Positions 48,283-57,559 of a DNA stretch of 64,000 nt are shown here, one piece after another. This stretch comes from DASQPR01 sp963836785 (GTDB lineage: Bacteria > Actinomycetota > Actinomycetes > Mycobacteriales > Micromonosporaceae). Each line of letters opens with the position of its first letter. Positions within the stretch are counted from its first letter, which is position 1. The translations under genes were made by a program, and so were the position numbers. Under the pieces are notes generated by a model. It saw nothing but the letters and a program-made list of their open reading frames with translations. It was not told the origin of the DNA and ran no database searches. The DNA lies in the NCBI GenBank assembly GCA_963836785.1, contig CAWIKW010000004.1, forward strand, positions 262,340 to 326,339, in the 5' to 3' direction.

Positions 48283-48786
48283 ATGCGGCACCTGACCTAC
48301 CTCGCCGTGTTGGCCGGGTGCCTGCTCGGTGCGCTGTGGGTCGAGCCGGTGCTGCACGTCCATGTGGTGCGGCGATGGCGGCGTCTCGCGATCACGCTCG
48401 CCGTCGTCGTCGTGATCTTCGGCGGTTGGGACGTGGCGGCGGTCACCGCCGGCCACTGGCGCTACGACCCGGCACAGACTTTGGCCGTACGGCTGCTGGC
48501 CGGCCTGCCGCTCGAAGAGTTGCTGTTCTTCTTGGTCGTCCCGTTCGCCGCGATCCTCGGGTTCGAGGCCGTGCGCGCGGTGCGTGGCAGCGCGGCACCC
48601 GCCGGCGATGAGGTGCCCGACCCGCCGTTCGTTGACGCCGCTCGGGATCAGGCCGACGCCGATGGGCGGCCAGAGCGACGCGAAGCGGGGGAGTCCCGGA
48701 AGCGGCGCGAACCGGGGGCGGGGCGCGAGCCGGGGGCGGGGCGCGAGCCGGAGGAGCCGCGCTCTGGACGGCGGCCGCTCTCGTGA
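48283..48786 (+). CDS. crtYc: Lycopene cyclase subunit, CrtYc-like
   Basis: 167 residues. About 95 form three membrane helices with LPLEELLFFLVVP, the catalytic signature of CrtYc/Yd and fungal CarRP cyclases, and GGWDVAAVTAGHWRYDP. The C-terminal ~60 residues are charged and coded by 18-bp repeats (REPGAG). In actinobacteria two such half-proteins form a heterodimer that closes the rings of lycopene or related C50 carotenoids. GTGA overlap with the next gene shows coupling. No crtE/crtB/crtI gene is in the window. Confidence 0.88.
   Translation: MRHLTYLAVLAGCLLGALWVEPVLHVHVVRRWRRLAITLAVVVVIFGGWDVAAVTAGHWRYDPAQTLAVRLLAGLPLEELLFFLVVPFAAILGFEAVRAVRGSAAPAGDEVPDPPFVDAARDQADADGRPERREAGESRKRREPGAGREPGAGREPEEPRSGRRPLS
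48705..48758 (+). repeat. Three 18-bp in-frame repeats in the crtYc tail
   Basis: GCGCGAnCCGGGGGCGGG units at 48705-48722 and 48723-48740 and a diverged third at 48741-48758 encode REPGAG, REPGAG, REPEEP. Confidence 0.85.
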
Positions 48787-49133
48787 CCTACACCGTGGCC
48801 GCTGTCCTCGGCGTCGTGGCTGCACTCGTTGCCGACCTCGCCATCCTCCGTACGCGTCTGGTCACCCGGCAGGTCTTCTGGCTGACGTACCCGATCGTCC
48901 TGGTGGGCCAACTCCTGTCCAACGGCGTGCTGACCGGCGCACGTGTCGTGACCTATCGACCGGACGCGATCGTCGGCTGGCGCATCGCGTACGCGCCGGT
49001 TGAAGATCTTGGATTTGGATTCTCGCTGGTGCTGGTGACGCTCTCGGTCTGGGTCTGGCTCGGTCGGCGCGGTCTCGACCGGACACCGTTCGCGGGTCAG
49101 CGCGACCGTCGGCGCGGGCGCGGCGGTCCGTGA
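48783..49133 (+). CDS. crtYd: Lycopene cyclase subunit, CrtYd-like
   Basis: 116 residues with three membrane helices; the motif YAPVEDLGFGFSLVL matches the PxE(E/D)hhF block of the partner subunit, and WLTYPIVLVGQLLSNGVLTG is typical. It completes the split cyclase with the gene before it. The last ~25 residues are Arg/Gly-rich. On the opposite strand a regulator gene overlaps by about 270 bases. Confidence 0.88.
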   Translation: MTYTVAAVLGVVAALVADLAILRTRLVTRQVFWLTYPIVLVGQLLSNGVLTGARVVTYRPDAIVGWRIAYAPVEDLGFGFSLVLVTLSVWVWLGRRGLDRTPFAGQRDRRRGRGGP

Positions 49134-49611
49134 ATGGGACAGATCTCGGTGGGTCGCGGCGGCGGTCGTCGTTGCCCAGCGCGTTCGCGCAGGCATCGGC
49201 GAAGTCGTTGCTGCTTGCGGCCGCGGCCCGGGTGACGTGCCATAGCGACAGCACGTCGTCGACGTTGCGCGAGCGCCGCCGGTCGGTGCGTGCACGGACG
49301 ACGGCCCGGTCGAAGTCGGCCCGGTCGATGCCTAGCAGCGCCGTGAGCGGTCCGAGCCAATAGACCGACGGGAGTCGAGCCCCGCGCTCCCAGCGCGAGA
49401 CCTCGTGGCGACTGACCGTGGCCATCCCGGTCGCCGTGCAGAGGCGACCGGCGAGCGCTTGCTGCGACCAACCGCGACGTCGCCGAGCGGCCATGATCAT
49501 CGTGCCGGGCGATGCGGTCACCCGCGCGACGGCTGTCGATGCCGACGTCGATTCTGCGGCTGCCGATTCCGAGGCTGCCATTGCCGATGTTGCCGTTGCT
49601 CGCTTTGCCAT
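48862..49611 (-). CDS. XRE-family helix-turn-helix regulator overlapping crtYd antisense
   Basis: Up to 249 residues. An Ala/Ser/Thr-rich N-terminus (~1-35) precedes a HTH_3 domain, MIMAARRRRGWSQQALAGRLC...VSRHEVSRWERGARLPSVYWLGPLTALLGI, then RADFDRAVVRARTD and a helical region. The last ~90 codons lie antisense to crtYd and are Arg/Pro/Ser-rich, so they may be poorly conserved. ATG at 49611 has GGAGG five bases upstream, which settles the start. It is divergent from a small zinc-knuckle protein, a layout common in actinobacteria. It may control crtYc/crtYd or its neighbour; this is inference. Confidence 0.78.
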   Translation of the reverse strand: MAKRATATSAMAASESAAAESTSASTAVARVTASPGTMIMAARRRRGWSQQALAGRLCTATGMATVSRHEVSRWERGARLPSVYWLGPLTALLGIDRADFDRAVVRARTDRRRSRNVDDVLSLWHVTRAAAASSNDFADACANALGNDDRRRDPPRSVPFTDRRARADGRADPRTVSGRDRADRARPRPRASPAPARIQIQDLQPARTRCASRRSRPVDRSRHVRRSARRWTGVGPPGRSGTSARRPAG

Positions 49612-49784
49612 CGAAACCTCCGACACGACGGGCGCACGGTCGCGTCCGCTCACTCATGCTGGCGCCAGAGTGCGACACATTTCCGTACGCATGTTCGAAT
49701 GGCCCCCTCTGCTGGCCCCTCCGCGCAACCGTGGCGCCGCGGTTATGTAAGGCCGTCACCCACTGCAGTCGAATGGGAGCCGCC

Positions 49785-50084
49785 ATGACCGATGTGCCGT
49801 TCGATCTCGCCAATCCGCCGGACGACCCGCCGCCGGCCGTGCGTCAGCCAGTGATGTGGCGAGTGGCGATCTGCCTGTTCCGGGATCACTCGCCCGGCCT
49901 CGCCGGAGCCGGCGTCCTCGCTCGTTGCCGAGCCTGCGGGCTGGTCTGGCCGTGCCGTTGTCGCCGATTCGCCGAGCGGGCACTCATCGACGCGTGCTCG
50001 ACCGAGCCGGAGGCGAACGCCCTGGTGCGCGGCGACAGCGACGACACCTCGGCGGTCGGCCAAGTCGACGAGGAGCCGCGATGA
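49785..50084 (+). CDS. Small zinc-knuckle-like protein
   Basis: 99 residues. ARCRACGLVWPCRCRRFAERALIDAC holds a CxxC...CxC cluster, likely a structural zinc site, of the kind often found beside XRE regulators in actinobacteria. The N-terminal part (FDLANPPDDPPPAVRQPVMWRVAICLFRDH) shows no known domain, and the C-terminus is acidic. GGGAGC lies 7 bases before the ATG. It is divergent from the XRE gene across 173 bases that hold both promoters and nothing else I can identify. Possibly a partner of that regulator. Confidence 0.65.
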   Translation: MTDVPFDLANPPDDPPPAVRQPVMWRVAICLFRDHSPGLAGAGVLARCRACGLVWPCRCRRFAERALIDACSTEPEANALVRGDSDDTSAVGQVDEEPR

Positions 50085-50155
50085 TCGGCCGGTCGGCGAT
50101 CTGGCACGAGCACCACGGGCTGGGACAAGTTCCGGGCGGAACGGATCGGGACCGT

Positions 50156-50161
50156 TACAGT
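50156..50161 (+). promoter_or_regulatory. -10 hexamer TACAGT, leaderless promoter of metF
   Basis: TACAGT ends 6 bases before GTG 50168. Confidence 0.5.
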
Positions 50162-50167
50162 CGTGGG

Positions 50168-51082
50168 GTGGCCCTAGGACTTCCCTCGGTAATGCCCGGT
50201 GGACAACCCGCCATCGGGGATCTTGTGCGCTCGGCCGAGCCGACGTTCTCCTTCGAATTCTTCCCGCCCAAGGACGAAGAGCAGGAGACGCAGCTTTGGC
50301 GGGCGATCCGCCAGCTCGAGCCACTGCGACCGTCGTTCGTGTCGATCACCTACGGCGCCGGTGGTTCGACGCGTGACACCACGGTGGCGGCGACCGAACG
50401 CATCGCGACCGAGACGACGCTGTTGCCGATGGCGCACCTGACCGCCGTGAATCACTCGATTGCCGAGCTGCGCAACATGGTCGGTCGGCTGGCCGAGGCC
50501 GGGGTGCGTAACGTTCTCGCGATCCGCGGCGATCCGCCGGGAAACCCGGGAGGCGACTGGATCCCGCATCCGCGCGGGCTGATGTACGCGGCGGAGCTGG
50601 TCGAGCTGGTGCGTAACGCCGGCGACTTCAGCGTTGGGGTGGCTGCGTTCCCGTACAAGCACCCGAGGTCGCCGGATATCGCCTCGGACACGCGAAACTT
50701 CATCGCCAAGTGCCGGGCTGGCGCGGATTTCGCGATCACCCAGATGTTCTTCGATGTCGACGACTACCTGCGCCTGCGCGACCGGGTCGCGGCCTCGGGC
50801 TGCGATACGCCGATCGTGGCCGGCGTCATGCCGGTGACGAGCCTGGGCACTATCGCGAAGTCGGAGGCGCTGTCCGGCGCGCCGTTCCCGCCGGCATTGG
50901 CTGCCCAGTTCGAGCCGATCGCCGACGATCCGAAAGCCGTGCGGCGGCTCGGCATGGCGCAGATGGCCGCGATGTGCCGGCGCCTTCTCGAGGAGGGTGT
51001 GCCGGGCATCCACTTCATCACCCTCAACCGGTCGACCGCGACCCGTGAGCTATGGCGGGACCTGGCTCCCGTACGCGCCTGA
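50168..51082 (+). CDS. metF: 5,10-methylenetetrahydrofolate reductase
   Basis: 304 residues of a TIM barrel: FSFEFFPPKDEEQETQL at the start (substrate Glu), VSITYGAGGSTRDTT (FAD phosphate), NVLAIRGDPPG, FPYKHP, ITQMFFDVDDYL and GIHFITLNRS. It reduces methylene-THF to methyl-THF with FAD, supplying methyl groups for methionine. GTG 50168 fits the -10 just before it; the longer upstream frame lies over the zinc-knuckle gene. The CDP-alcohol phosphotransferase gene follows after 15 bases in the same direction. Confidence 0.95.
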   Translation: MALGLPSVMPGGQPAIGDLVRSAEPTFSFEFFPPKDEEQETQLWRAIRQLEPLRPSFVSITYGAGGSTRDTTVAATERIATETTLLPMAHLTAVNHSIAELRNMVGRLAEAGVRNVLAIRGDPPGNPGGDWIPHPRGLMYAAELVELVRNAGDFSVGVAAFPYKHPRSPDIASDTRNFIAKCRAGADFAITQMFFDVDDYLRLRDRVAASGCDTPIVAGVMPVTSLGTIAKSEALSGAPFPPALAAQFEPIADDPKAVRRLGMAQMAAMCRRLLEEGVPGIHFITLNRSTATRELWRDLAPVRA

Positions 51083-51097
51083 GAGGTTGGCAACGCC

Positions 51098-52696
51098 GTG
51101 GCTGTTCCCGTTGTGACCTGGGAGCAGTACGCGGCTGACTGGTCCGGCCTACACGGCGGCGTCGACCTGGCAAACGTGCGACCGGGCGTGCGTCGGTGGC
51201 TCCGGTTGGGGTTCGTGGTCGCGCGGTGGTTGCAACGGGCCAGGGTCCCGGCCGGCAGTGTCACCGCGCTGGGCCTGCTGTCGTCGGTTGTCGTAGCCGT
51301 AGTGGTCACGCACGGCAGCGGCGGCATCTTGCTGGCCGCGCTGCTCGTCTTCCTGGCGGCGCTGGCCGACACCGTCGACGGGGCGCTGGCCGTCCTCAGT
51401 GGGCATACGACGCGCCTCGGGTATGTGTACGACGCCGTCGTCGATCGCATCGGTGAGGCATGCTGGCTGATCGCACTCTGGCGGATCGGTGCGGCCGGGC
51501 ACGTCGTAGTCGCCGCGGGCGCGCTCGCCTGGCTGCACGAATACGTTCGGTCGCGGGGAAACGCGGCCGGGATGACCGAGATCACCGCGGTCACCGTGGG
51601 CGAGCGGCCCACCCGCGTCATGGTCACGATCGGCGGTCTCGTGCTGGCCGGTTTCGCCGAATCCTTCAATCCGCACGTCGCGGCCGGCATCGCGGCGATC
51701 ACGAGCGCGACCTGGATCGTTCTCGGGCTCATTGGAATCACGCAGTTGCTGGCGGCCGTACATCGGGCGCTGGCCGGCCGAAGCTGGCCCACCTGGCGGC
51801 CGGCGGGCGCGCCGAATGCGACGCCGCCGCCCGCGCCGGCCCCGGAGTCCACCGAGCGGCCGGCCACGCCGACGAACCCGGGCCCGATCGGGGCCGTCGA
51901 GCGCCGTACGCCGGAGGTCCCGTCCTCCGACCCGACCGGCGGTGGACGCGACGTCAGCGCCGGCGACTGGGACGTTCGCGATAGCGGGATCTCCGAGATG
52001 GTTAGCTACGCCGCTCCGTCGGCCGATGAGCCGTCCGAACCGTCGCCGGATCTCGCCCTTCGCGAGCCGACGCTCGACGACCTGCTCGGCGACGCCGGCG
52101 CGCGCGTTCGCAGCGCGGTCGAGAAATATGGCCGCAGCGTCACTGTCTACCGGTCGCAGGCGGCGGGGACAGCGGAGATCGACGCCGCCAACACGACGGG
52201 CGCCGCTGACGGCAGGGATGCCATAGATGCCGCGGATGTCAGGGACGCCACGGATGGCGGGTATGCCACGAAGCTCACCGACGCGGAGGCTGCCGGCGCG
52301 GAGGTCAGCGGTGCGGAGGCCACCAGCGCTGGCGCCGACGCCGGGGTCGGGCCGATCAGCGACACCGTGACCAAAGACGGCGGCAGCGACCGCCACGGCA
52401 CCGGCAGCGGCGGCACCGGCCGCGGCACCGGCGACCGCACAGGCAGCGACCGCGGCGGCAGCGGTGGCGCCAACGGGGAGCAAGCGACCGTAACCGAGCC
52501 GAACGGCCCATGGCGGGCCGAGAACGGAAAGACTGCATCCGGACCGTCGAGAGGGTCCAAGATGCGCGCACACAGCCGGGCCCGGATCAGGTTCAGCCGG
52601 CGATCCCGTGGCGGCACCGCAAAATCGATGACCGAGGAGGCCGACCGAGCGCCGGGGCCGCCCACATCGGCTGGATCAGATCGCAGCGACGGCTGA
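51098..52696 (+). CDS. CDP-alcohol phosphotransferase-family membrane protein with long disordered tail
   Basis: 532 residues. The first ~225 are a polytopic CDP-alcohol phosphatidyltransferase fold. The motif reads DTVDGALAVLSGHTTRLGYVYDAVVDR: three of the metal-binding Asp positions and the Gly spacing fit DGxxAR-x8-GxxxDxxxD, but the Arg after Ala is Val. Such enzymes make phospholipids such as phosphatidylinositol or phosphatidylglycerol; the product here is not predictable. Residues ~235-532 are Ala/Asp/Gly/Thr-rich and low-complexity (GTGSGGTGRGTGDRTGS). It follows metF by 15 bases. The tail is roughly half the protein and likely cytoplasmic. Confidence 0.85.
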   Translation: MAVPVVTWEQYAADWSGLHGGVDLANVRPGVRRWLRLGFVVARWLQRARVPAGSVTALGLLSSVVVAVVVTHGSGGILLAALLVFLAALADTVDGALAVLSGHTTRLGYVYDAVVDRIGEACWLIALWRIGAAGHVVVAAGALAWLHEYVRSRGNAAGMTEITAVTVGERPTRVMVTIGGLVLAGFAESFNPHVAAGIAAITSATWIVLGLIGITQLLAAVHRALAGRSWPTWRPAGAPNATPPPAPAPESTERPATPTNPGPIGAVERRTPEVPSSDPTGGGRDVSAGDWDVRDSGISEMVSYAAPSADEPSEPSPDLALREPTLDDLLGDAGARVRSAVEKYGRSVTVYRSQAAGTAEIDAANTTGAADGRDAIDAADVRDATDGGYATKLTDAEAAGAEVSGAEATSAGADAGVGPISDTVTKDGGSDRHGTGSGGTGRGTGDRTGSDRGGSGGANGEQATVTEPNGPWRAENGKTASGPSRGSKMRAHSRARIRFSRRSRGGTAKSMTEEADRAPGPPTSAGSDRSDG

Positions 52697-52704
52697 CACA
52701 CGCG

Positions 52705-52741
52705 GATCCGCCGCCGGCATTGTCGCGCGGATCGGCGGATC
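52705..52741. terminator. Hairpin between convergent genes, likely two-way terminator
   Basis: Perfect 9-base arms GATCCGCCG (52705-52713) and CGGCGGATC (52733-52741) with a 19-base loop fill the gap between the CDP-alcohol gene and the GNAT gene. No T-tract. Confidence 0.45.
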
Positions 52742-52743
52742 GG

Positions 52744-53307
52744 TTACGGCACCCGGGTCGAGCGGCCCAGGATCGCAAACGGACGCTCGTCGCCCGGGAA
52801 CACAAAATGCCGCAATACGTCCACGAACTCGAACCGGCGATACAGCCGCCAGGCGCGTGACGTCCGCTCGTCGGCCTCCGGCGTGGACAGCAGCGTACGG
52901 CGACCGGGTGCCATCTTGAGCAGCGCCGTCAAGAGCGCGGCACCCACTCCGAAACCCTGTGCGGACGGCCGCACGTGCAGCTCGACCACCTCGAAGCAAT
53001 CACTGAGCCAGGCGTGCCGGGCATCCCGGCGCATGGCCGCCCGCACCTGGTCATGCCACCACTGCCCGCGCTCGGAGAGATAGCCGTAGCCGAACCCGAC
53101 CAGGCGCCCGCGGTCGTCGACGGTAGCTACCGCTCGGAAACCCGGTCGGCGTACGTGCGAGGCCATGTAGCCGCGGCGGGCCGACAGCAATGCCACGTCG
53201 TACGACATGGCCTGGCCATAAACCTCGATGACGTCGTCGAGCCGGTTGCCGAAGTCGGCCGGCGTCCACGCAACGAGCCGCATTCCGGCCGGCCGGTCCG
53301 TGTCCAC
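52744..53307 (-). CDS. GNAT N-acetyltransferase
   Basis: 187 residues from GTG 53307, which has GAGGTG 7 bases upstream; the frame is open to 53358. The GNAT core shows FRAVATVDDRGRLVGFGYGYL (strands 2-3), VVELHVRPSAQGFGVGAALLTALL (acetyl-CoA loop QGFGVG) and SRAWRLYRRFEFVDVLRHFVFPGDERPFAILGRS. It is not close to the twin GNATs at 39-40.5 kb. The acceptor is unknown. Confidence 0.88.
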   Translation of the reverse strand: MDTDRPAGMRLVAWTPADFGNRLDDVIEVYGQAMSYDVALLSARRGYMASHVRRPGFRAVATVDDRGRLVGFGYGYLSERGQWWHDQVRAAMRRDARHAWLSDCFEVVELHVRPSAQGFGVGAALLTALLKMAPGRRTLLSTPEADERTSRAWRLYRRFEFVDVLRHFVFPGDERPFAILGRSTRVP

Positions 53308-53400
53308 CCGATCACCTCGACTCGCGGTAACCCGCGTCGAGCGGGCCTCGTCCAGCAAGCCTAGCGGGATAGCGGCGTGCTGGGACCCGCGCTGTCGGCG

Positions 53401-53901
53401 TCACTCGACGTCGGTCGGCGTACCGCCGGTGATGCGGACCAGCTCGGCGTACGTGGTCGGGAACACCGCGTGTGGAATGCCGCCCGCGGCCCAGATCTCG
53501 TCGTAGCTGGCGAGCGCGGTGTCCACGAGCGTACGGACCTGCTTCGGGTGCCCGACCGGCGCGACTCCACCGATGGGCTGTCCGGTGTGTTCGCGGACGA
53601 AGTCCGGCGTGGCCCGCTTGAGGGCGCCGACACCGATCGCGGTGGCGACCTTCGCCGTGTCGACCCGGTGTGCACCGGACGTCAATACGAGCAACGGGTC
53701 ACCGTCGGCCGCGAAGATCAGCGAATTCGCGATCTGCCCCACCGATACGTCCAGCGCCGCCGCGGCCAGAGCCGCGGTGCTCGCCGCGTCGGAGAGCATT
53801 CGGACAGTGCTCGGCTCGCCGGCTCCGTTGACCGCGTCGGCCGCGGTCAGGGCGTCCTGCACCGTGCGTACGTTCACATGCATGGCGCCATCCTCGCGCA
53901 T
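53401..53901 (-). CDS. YbaK/ProX-type aminoacyl-tRNA deacylase
   Basis: 166 residues: QIANSLIFAADGDPLLVLTSGAHRVDTAKVATAIG and FVREHTGQPIGGVAPVGHPKQVRTLVD, where GGVAPVGH is the family signature. YbaK-type proteins hydrolyse mischarged tRNAs such as Cys-tRNA(Pro) or Ala-tRNA(Pro). The TAKVA stretch carries the Lys usually involved in binding the tRNA end. Start is either ATG 53901 or ATG 53883; neither has a strong ribosome site. The exact specificity cannot be read from the sequence. Confidence 0.88.
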   Translation of the reverse strand: MREDGAMHVNVRTVQDALTAADAVNGAGEPSTVRMLSDAASTAALAAAALDVSVGQIANSLIFAADGDPLLVLTSGAHRVDTAKVATAIGVGALKRATPDFVREHTGQPIGGVAPVGHPKQVRTLVDTALASYDEIWAAGGIPHAVFPTTYAELVRITGGTPTDVE

Positions 53902-53973
53902 CGACCCGAGCGCTTTCGCACGGGCGGGCCTGCGGCGCGCTGGCCGCGATGAACAGGTCGGACGGACCCGGCG

Positions 53974-54945
53974 CTAGGTCGGCGGCAGCTCGGCCGTCTC
54001 GCCCGGTCCGGCGGTGCGCGCGGTCTCCGCGATGCCCACCCCGATCAGTACGAGAACGCCGCCGATGAGTTGGTACGCCGAGAGACGTTCGCGCAGCACG
54101 ACCCAGGCGACACCGGCCGCGATGACCGGCTCGACCATGCCGATGATCCCGACGCTCGTCGGCGGCAGGTGGCGTAGGGCGGCCGCGACGAGCAGGTACG
54201 ACGCGATGGAGCCGCCGACCACGAGGTAGATCGCGAGGAGCCAGACCGGCACGCCGTGCGACGTGTGCCCGAGCACCGCGACCGGGAACGCGCCACCGGA
54301 CCGGAACGTCGCGAGCACGAGCCCGGCGAGCGCCGAGATGCCGAACGCCCACCAGGTCAGCGACACCGCGTCACGTTGAGCGACGCCGCGCGCGCCGAGC
54401 ACGTAGTAGAAGCACAACAGCCCGGCGGCGGCGAGGCCGGCGATGACGCCGATCGTGTCGAGGCGCAGGTCGGCCTGCCAGAACTGGGTGATGCAGGCGA
54501 GGCCGGCGATGTTCATCGCGAGCCCGTACCAGAGCCTCGGTTTGACCTGTTGCCGTTGGCCGAAGCGCGCCCACAGCGCGACGAGCAGCGGTGCCATGTA
54601 TTCGAAGAGCAGCGCGATGCCGACCGGCAGGCGGCTGATCGATACGAAGTAGAGCATCGGCACGAAGAAGAAGCCGGCCAACCCGTACGTGATGAGCAGC
54701 GGCAGCTCGTCGCGCCGGACACGCAGGCGGCGCACACCCGGGCGGGTCACCACCACGATCACGGTCAACCCGGTCCATGCGCCGACGGCGCGCAGCAACG
54801 TGAGCCGGGAGGCGTCCACGCCGGCCTCGAGGATCAGCTTGGAGACGGTGCCATTGACCGCGAAGAGCACGCCTGAGACCACCACCATAACGACGCCGAG
54901 CGCCGGATGGACGGTGGTGCGGGCGCGGGTCGCCGTCGCGGTCAC
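53974..54945 (-). CDS. EamA/DMT-family transporter
   Basis: 323 residues with ten predicted membrane helices in two EamA repeats (VMVVVSGVLFAVNGTVSKLIL, TYGLAGFFFVPMLYF, LFEYMAPLLVALWARF; second repeat CFYYVLGARG, SYLLVAAALRHLPPTSVGIIGMVEPVIAAGVAWVVLRERLSAYQLIGGVLVLIGV). The PTSVGIIGMVEP...ERLS segment is the family hallmark. Many members export amino acids or metabolites; substrate unknown. GTG at 54945 has a TAACCT -10 six bases upstream. Confidence 0.92.
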   Translation of the reverse strand: MTATATRARTTVHPALGVVMVVVSGVLFAVNGTVSKLILEAGVDASRLTLLRAVGAWTGLTVIVVVTRPGVRRLRVRRDELPLLITYGLAGFFFVPMLYFVSISRLPVGIALLFEYMAPLLVALWARFGQRQQVKPRLWYGLAMNIAGLACITQFWQADLRLDTIGVIAGLAAAGLLCFYYVLGARGVAQRDAVSLTWWAFGISALAGLVLATFRSGGAFPVAVLGHTSHGVPVWLLAIYLVVGGSIASYLLVAAALRHLPPTSVGIIGMVEPVIAAGVAWVVLRERLSAYQLIGGVLVLIGVGIAETARTAGPGETAELPPT

Positions 54946-54951
54946 ATCGGG

Positions 54952-54957
54952 AGGTTA
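54952..54957 (-). promoter_or_regulatory. -10 hexamer TAACCT, leaderless promoter of the transporter
   Basis: TAACCT on the minus strand lies 6 bases before GTG 54945. Confidence 0.45.
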
Positions 54958-55011
54958 GCCGAGGTCGCCGACCGTCTGTGAAACGACCCAAGCCGTGGTG
55001 GCCGGTTACCG

Positions 55012-56616
<1,605 letters not shown>

Positions 56617-57059
56617 GATCGTGCTCCTTCGGCTCGCGGCTGAACGTCTCAGCGCAACTGTGACCGGTCGTCCGTCGTGCCGGCACCCGCGGTGCGATTC
56701 GCGCCAGGGATCAGCGCCTAGCTTTCCGGCCGCGGCCGGGAATGACCAGCCATACACGGAAGATTGCTTCGGGGTCGTGGATACGGATGCTCGGCGCCGG
56801 GCCTCGGCCGCATCCTTGGTCGCTGCCCCGATTCGATGCCCCGAGTCGATGCCGCGATCTGATGCCAGACAGCTACGAGGTCACCGGTGGACGCGGATTC
56901 GGCCAGGCCGTTCGCCGCGACACCGCCGCGATCGCATCAGGCGAGTACCGCGGCAGGCGGGCGGCCGGGGCGGCGAAGATCGCGGCAACTGCGCGGGCGC
57001 CGGTGCGACCGGCACCGCGAAACACCACACGCTGATCTCCTGGTCGTCGACTGCTCGGC
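56617..57059. other. Intergenic region without recognisable gene
   Basis: 443 bases upstream of aceB. Open frames on both strands are short or have mixed codon use. It should contain the aceB promoter; TAGGCG (minus strand, near 56720) is only a weak -10 candidate. Nothing else is identified. Confidence 0.5.
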
Positions 57060-57455
57060 CGTGCGGCGGCCCAGCCGCCTGGCCGCCCGGCCCAGTCGCG
57101 CAGCGGCCCGGCCCCGCTCAGCGGCCCGGCCCCGCTCAGCGGTCCAGCCGCGCAGCGGCCCAGCCGCCGCCCAGCCGCCCTGTCCAGCCGCGCACGGCGG
57201 TCCAGCCGCGCAGCGGCCCAGCCGCCCTGCCCAGCCCCGCCGGCGGTCGAGCCGCCAGCGGTCCAGCCGCGCAGCGGTCCAGCCGCGCAGCGGTCCAGCC
57301 CCGCTCAGCGGTCCAGCCCCGCCCAGCGGTCCAGCCCCGCCGCCCTGCCCAGCCGCCCGCAGCCGCTCAGCGGCCCAGCGGCCTAGCCGCCCGGCCCAGC
57401 CCCGGCCGGCGGTCCAGCCCCGCTCAGCGGCCCAGCGGCCCAGCCGCACGGCGCC
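57060..57455. repeat. GC-rich minisatellite of CAGCGGTCCAGCC-type units
   Basis: About 395 bases made almost only of variants of CAGCGG(T/C)CCAGCC plus 2-5 bases (GCG, CCGCT, CCGCC). Units are 14-18 bases and not multiples of three, so no frame is conserved through it. The cleanest stretch is about 57255-57330, with five units in a row. It separates aceB from the SOS mutasome operon. Confidence 0.85.
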
Positions 57456-57541
57456 GGGTTTCGACGCGATCTTGACAAATCTTGGCCGGTTGTGTGTCCG
57501 TCGTTGCGGTCTTGTCGTACCCGGGGTTTACTGTAGATGTG

Positions 57542-57559
57542 TTCGAACGATTGTTCGAA
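57542..57559. promoter_or_regulatory. LexA (SOS) box, perfect 18-bp palindrome
   Basis: TTCGAACGATTGTTCGAA contains the actinobacterial LexA consensus TCGAAC-N4-GTTCGA exactly (57543-57558). Upstream TTGTCG (57512-57517) and TAGATG (57534-57539), 16 bases apart, form a plausible promoter, so LexA would block the start of transcription. It should control the HEPN-imuA'-imuB-dnaE2 operon, although the first start codon is 427 bases downstream. Confidence 0.88.

Noticed and set aside
49676..49700. ATGTTCGAATGG upstream of the zinc-knuckle gene as a LexA box
   Set aside because: Only one half-site (GTTCGAA) is present; the second half TCGAAC at the right distance is missing.
57060..57455. Regular repeats considered as a CRISPR array
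   Set aside because: Units are 14-18 bases with no unique spacers between them; this is a minisatellite.
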